Source: an uncultured Lachnospiraceae bacterium
GTDB lineage: Bacteria > Bacillota > Clostridia > Lachnospirales > Lachnospiraceae
Length of the DNA: 64,000 nucleotides
Direction of reading: 5' to 3'
Assembly (NCBI GenBank): GCA_946558695.1
Contig: CAMNTQ010000006.1
Location: 1 to 64,000 of the forward strand
In this document: positions 62,384-64,000 of the stretch, piece after piece
Layout of the letters: each line of letters opens with the position of its first letter
Numbering within the stretch: the first letter of the stretch is position 1
Made by a program: the position numbers and the translations under genes
The notes under the pieces: generated by a model
Database searches by the model: none
What the model saw: the letters and a program-made list of their open reading frames with translations, nothing else
Told to the model about the DNA's origin: nothing

Positions 62384-62589
62384 ATGATTTATACAAACAG
62401 GGACAAATTGACGGTAATAGAGTTGGATGAGAAGACGGATAGAATTCGTTTGATAAACTTGCCCAGATAATACTTGAACGGCCGTCAAATATGATATATT
62501 GCGTAACGGAAAGAAACCAGTTGTTTGGAATTATTAGCATGGGAGATATCGCAAGGGCAAGGGAAGAGGGCATAGGAAGGGTGAAAAAC
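62384..62589 (+). pseudogene. Broken CBS-domain gene fragment
   Basis: GGAGG and ATG at 62384 open a frame that ends after 28 codons (TAA at 62468). The next frame carries KLAQIILERPSNMIYCVTE and LFGIISMGDIARA, which is one repeat of a CBS domain as found in front of sugar nucleotidyltransferases. That frame lacks a start at its beginning and runs on, still open, into the methyltransferase gene. The best reading is a CBS-nucleotidyltransferase gene that lost its middle by frameshift and its end by recombination. Confidence 0.55.
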
Positions 62590-63252
62590 ATGGAGGAAAT
62601 ACAGTATTATAAAACGGTATACAGTAAATATTGGGCGGAGCAGACAAAAAAATATGGTTATGCGCCATATGAACAAAATCTTGTCAGGTTAATCAAAAAA
62701 TCATCTCCTCAAAAAGTTTTCGAGGTTGGGATCGGCACCGGATGGCCCATAGGGGCAGCGTTAAAGAAAAAGGGAATAACTGTTGACGGCTGTGATATAG
62801 CAGAAAGTTCTGTTGTGTTGGCCAAAGAAGAGCTTAATAATGAAGACGGGATATGGGCCGGTGATGTATCGGAATACAAAGGAGATACGGAAGTTTATGA
62901 TGTTGTATACTGCGTGAGGGCAAGCTGGTATATACCGGATTTTTATCGTACTGTTAAAAAAATGGTTTCCATGACAAAACCAGGGGGACATATCATATTT
63001 GATGTTATGGATAGGAGTAGTCTTTTTTGCGTTAAGCAGCGATGGAAATATGCGAAAGAGAAGTATTATAAATTCTTAGGAATCGATATAGATGAAAATT
63101 ATGGACAGCATTTCATATCGCTTACAAGAATGAAGTTGTTCTTAAAAAGAAACAGATTGTCTTATCAATGTTGGGGAGAACGCAAACTGACACATAATAA
63201 AGACATCTATAACACGCCGAAAGTAGTATTTTGCTGCAGGAAGGAGAGATAA
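62590..63252 (+). CDS. Class I SAM-dependent methyltransferase
   Basis: This 220-residue methyltransferase has the SAM motif VFEVGIGTGWPIGAAL near residue 40, the acidic GCDIAESSVVLA, and VVYCVRASWYIPDF before the substrate side. It should methylate a small molecule or sugar. The ATG at 62590 with AGGAAGGGTG 6 bases upstream is chosen; the frame is open for 33 or more codons further up, but those encode the CBS remnant. Confidence 0.85.
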   Translation: MEEIQYYKTVYSKYWAEQTKKYGYAPYEQNLVRLIKKSSPQKVFEVGIGTGWPIGAALKKKGITVDGCDIAESSVVLAKEELNNEDGIWAGDVSEYKGDTEVYDVVYCVRASWYIPDFYRTVKKMVSMTKPGGHIIFDVMDRSSLFCVKQRWKYAKEKYYKFLGIDIDENYGQHFISLTRMKLFLKRNRLSYQCWGERKLTHNKDIYNTPKVVFCCRKER

Positions 63253-63255
63253 CGG

Positions 63256-63738
63256 ATGAAAAAGAAGATGATTGCAGGGTTGGTAAGCATGGCATCTTTT
63301 GCAGGGGGATTTTTCCTTGGCGGTAAAGTACTGGTTGGCATGGTCAATGATTATAAGAGGCGGATGAAACGAAATCTTTCTAATATGATGTTATTTAATG
63401 ACTGGTTAGATTTTCTGTATTCCGGGGGAAAGATTGAACAGTATTTTCATAATCAGGGATATAAAAGGATTATGATATATGGCAATGGGTATATAGGAAA
63501 ACGTTTACAGCAAGCATTAAAACAGACAGATATTGAAGTCATTGCGGTTATGGATAAAGCAGCTTTGCCAAATGAAGACGGATTAGTAATAGGGCTTGAT
63601 TCCAAAATGCCGGATGTTGATTGTATAGTGATTACGCCTGTTTATTATTATGATGAAATATCCGCTATGCTTCGTAAGAAGACAGGACTTCCGCTTGTTA
63701 CCATGCAGATGCTTCTAAATATGTCATATTGCTGCTGA
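63256..63738 (+). CDS. Membrane-anchored stand-alone Rossmann-like module
   Basis: This 160-residue protein starts with a hydrophobic stretch (LVSMASFAGGFFLGGKVLV, residues 9-28), then a basic linker, then the locus module (RIMIYGNGYIGKRLQQAL, IEVIAVMDKA, DCIVITPVYYYDEI). It has no catalytic domain, so it may be a membrane-tied sensor or scaffold of the same kind as the modules joined to the enzymes. It follows the methyltransferase by 3 bases. GGAGAGA precedes the ATG. Confidence 0.75.
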   Translation: MKKKMIAGLVSMASFAGGFFLGGKVLVGMVNDYKRRMKRNLSNMMLFNDWLDFLYSGGKIEQYFHNQGYKRIMIYGNGYIGKRLQQALKQTDIEVIAVMDKAALPNEDGLVIGLDSKMPDVDCIVITPVYYYDEISAMLRKKTGLPLVTMQMLLNMSYCC

Positions 63739-63784
63739 ATATGAATTTTAGAAGCAGAATTTGAATAAGGGGAACATATATTAA

Positions 63785-64000
63785 ATGACAAAAATCAGTG
63801 TAATTATTCCGATATATAATATGGGAAAATATATTGGAGAATGTTTGGACAGTATATTGAACCAGACTCTAAAAGAGATAGAGATTATTTGTATTGATGA
63901 TGGATCAACAGATGATTCGCTTAATATTGTAAAAAAATATTGTAAAGAGTATAAAAATATCATACTTATCTGTCAGGAAAACCAAGGCGCCGGATCGGCA
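63785..64000 (+). CDS. GT2 glycosyltransferase, cut by the window edge
   Basis: Only the first 72 codons are inside the window. The visible part is a GT2 N-terminus (ISVIIPIYNMGKYIGECL, CIDDGSTDDS, NQGAGSA) close to the glycosyltransferase encoded at 49363. AAGGGG lies about 10 bases before the ATG. The locus therefore continues to the right. Confidence 0.88.
   Translation, partial: MTKISVIIPIYNMGKYIGECLDSILNQTLKEIEIICIDDGSTDDSLNIVKKYCKEYKNIILICQENQGAGSA

Overview
The window looks like a chromosome segment of a low-to-mid GC, spore-forming anaerobic member of the Clostridia, most likely Lachnospiraceae. The reasons are a spoVG gene, a dnaD/dnaI-type helicase-loading operon, paired glgC-glgD, a glycyl radical enzyme with its activase, strong AGGAGG-type ribosome binding sites, and a long single-strand surface-glycan locus rich in radical SAM and glycosyltransferase genes. 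No rRNA, tRNA, CRISPR array or intact insertion sequence was seen. The assignment is by family recognition only.

Left part (1-12.9 kb), housekeeping: on the minus strand murC, then dnaD, a dnaC/dnaI-like loader, a long PRPP synthetase-like gene and a CapA-like secreted protein. Three DnaA-box-like 9-mers lie between murC and dnaD. On the plus strand follow glgC-glgD and spoVG, then a pseudouridine synthase (minus), a Ca/Na exchanger, rpiB and a siroheme sulfite/nitrite reductase-like enzyme.

Middle (13-31.5 kb): a glycyl radical enzyme that reads as trans-4-hydroxyproline dehydratase (hypD-like) sits behind its activating enzyme, with a near-consensus promoter and a 14-bp palindrome at the presumed transcription start. 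Then come an amidase with a SPOR-like tail, a GH36 alpha-galactosidase (minus), nth-recQ-CDF transporter, an aroF-aroB-SDR operon (minus) with a consensus promoter, an alpha/beta hydrolase, a DUF3810-type membrane protein, and topB preceded by two small genes, one only 29 codons long.

Accessory part (31.5-64 kb): a decayed minus-strand gene and three secreted or membrane-anchored proteins of unknown function come first. The last two of these lie between 25-bp perfect inverted repeats 2.1 kb apart. From 35.4 kb to the right edge all genes read on the plus strand with short gaps and form a surface polymer locus. It starts with a cytidylyltransferase-oxidoreductase fusion, a glycerophosphodiesterase, a CDP-glycerol-transferase-like protein with a probable beta-propeller, and a LicD protein. 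These suggest glycerol-phosphate recycling, CDP activation and transfer. Radical SAM proteins, GT2/GT4 glycosyltransferases, an FkbM methyltransferase, two DegT aminotransferases, and acyl- and methyltransferases follow.

Two features stand out. First, a small Rossmann-like module (a [IL]-x-[YWL]-G-x-G motif followed by about 80 residues) is attached to at least ten otherwise unrelated proteins of the locus, at N-termini, at C-termini or nearly alone; two C-terminal copies are about 70% identical by eye. Second, an LpxD-like acyltransferase is fused in one chain to an SsuB/NrtD-type ABC ATPase. It is encoded with an acyl-AMP ligase and with the matching lipoprotein and permease, next to an aminotransferase and a PglD-like acetyltransferase. 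This suggests an import-activate-transfer module for acylating an amino sugar (inference).
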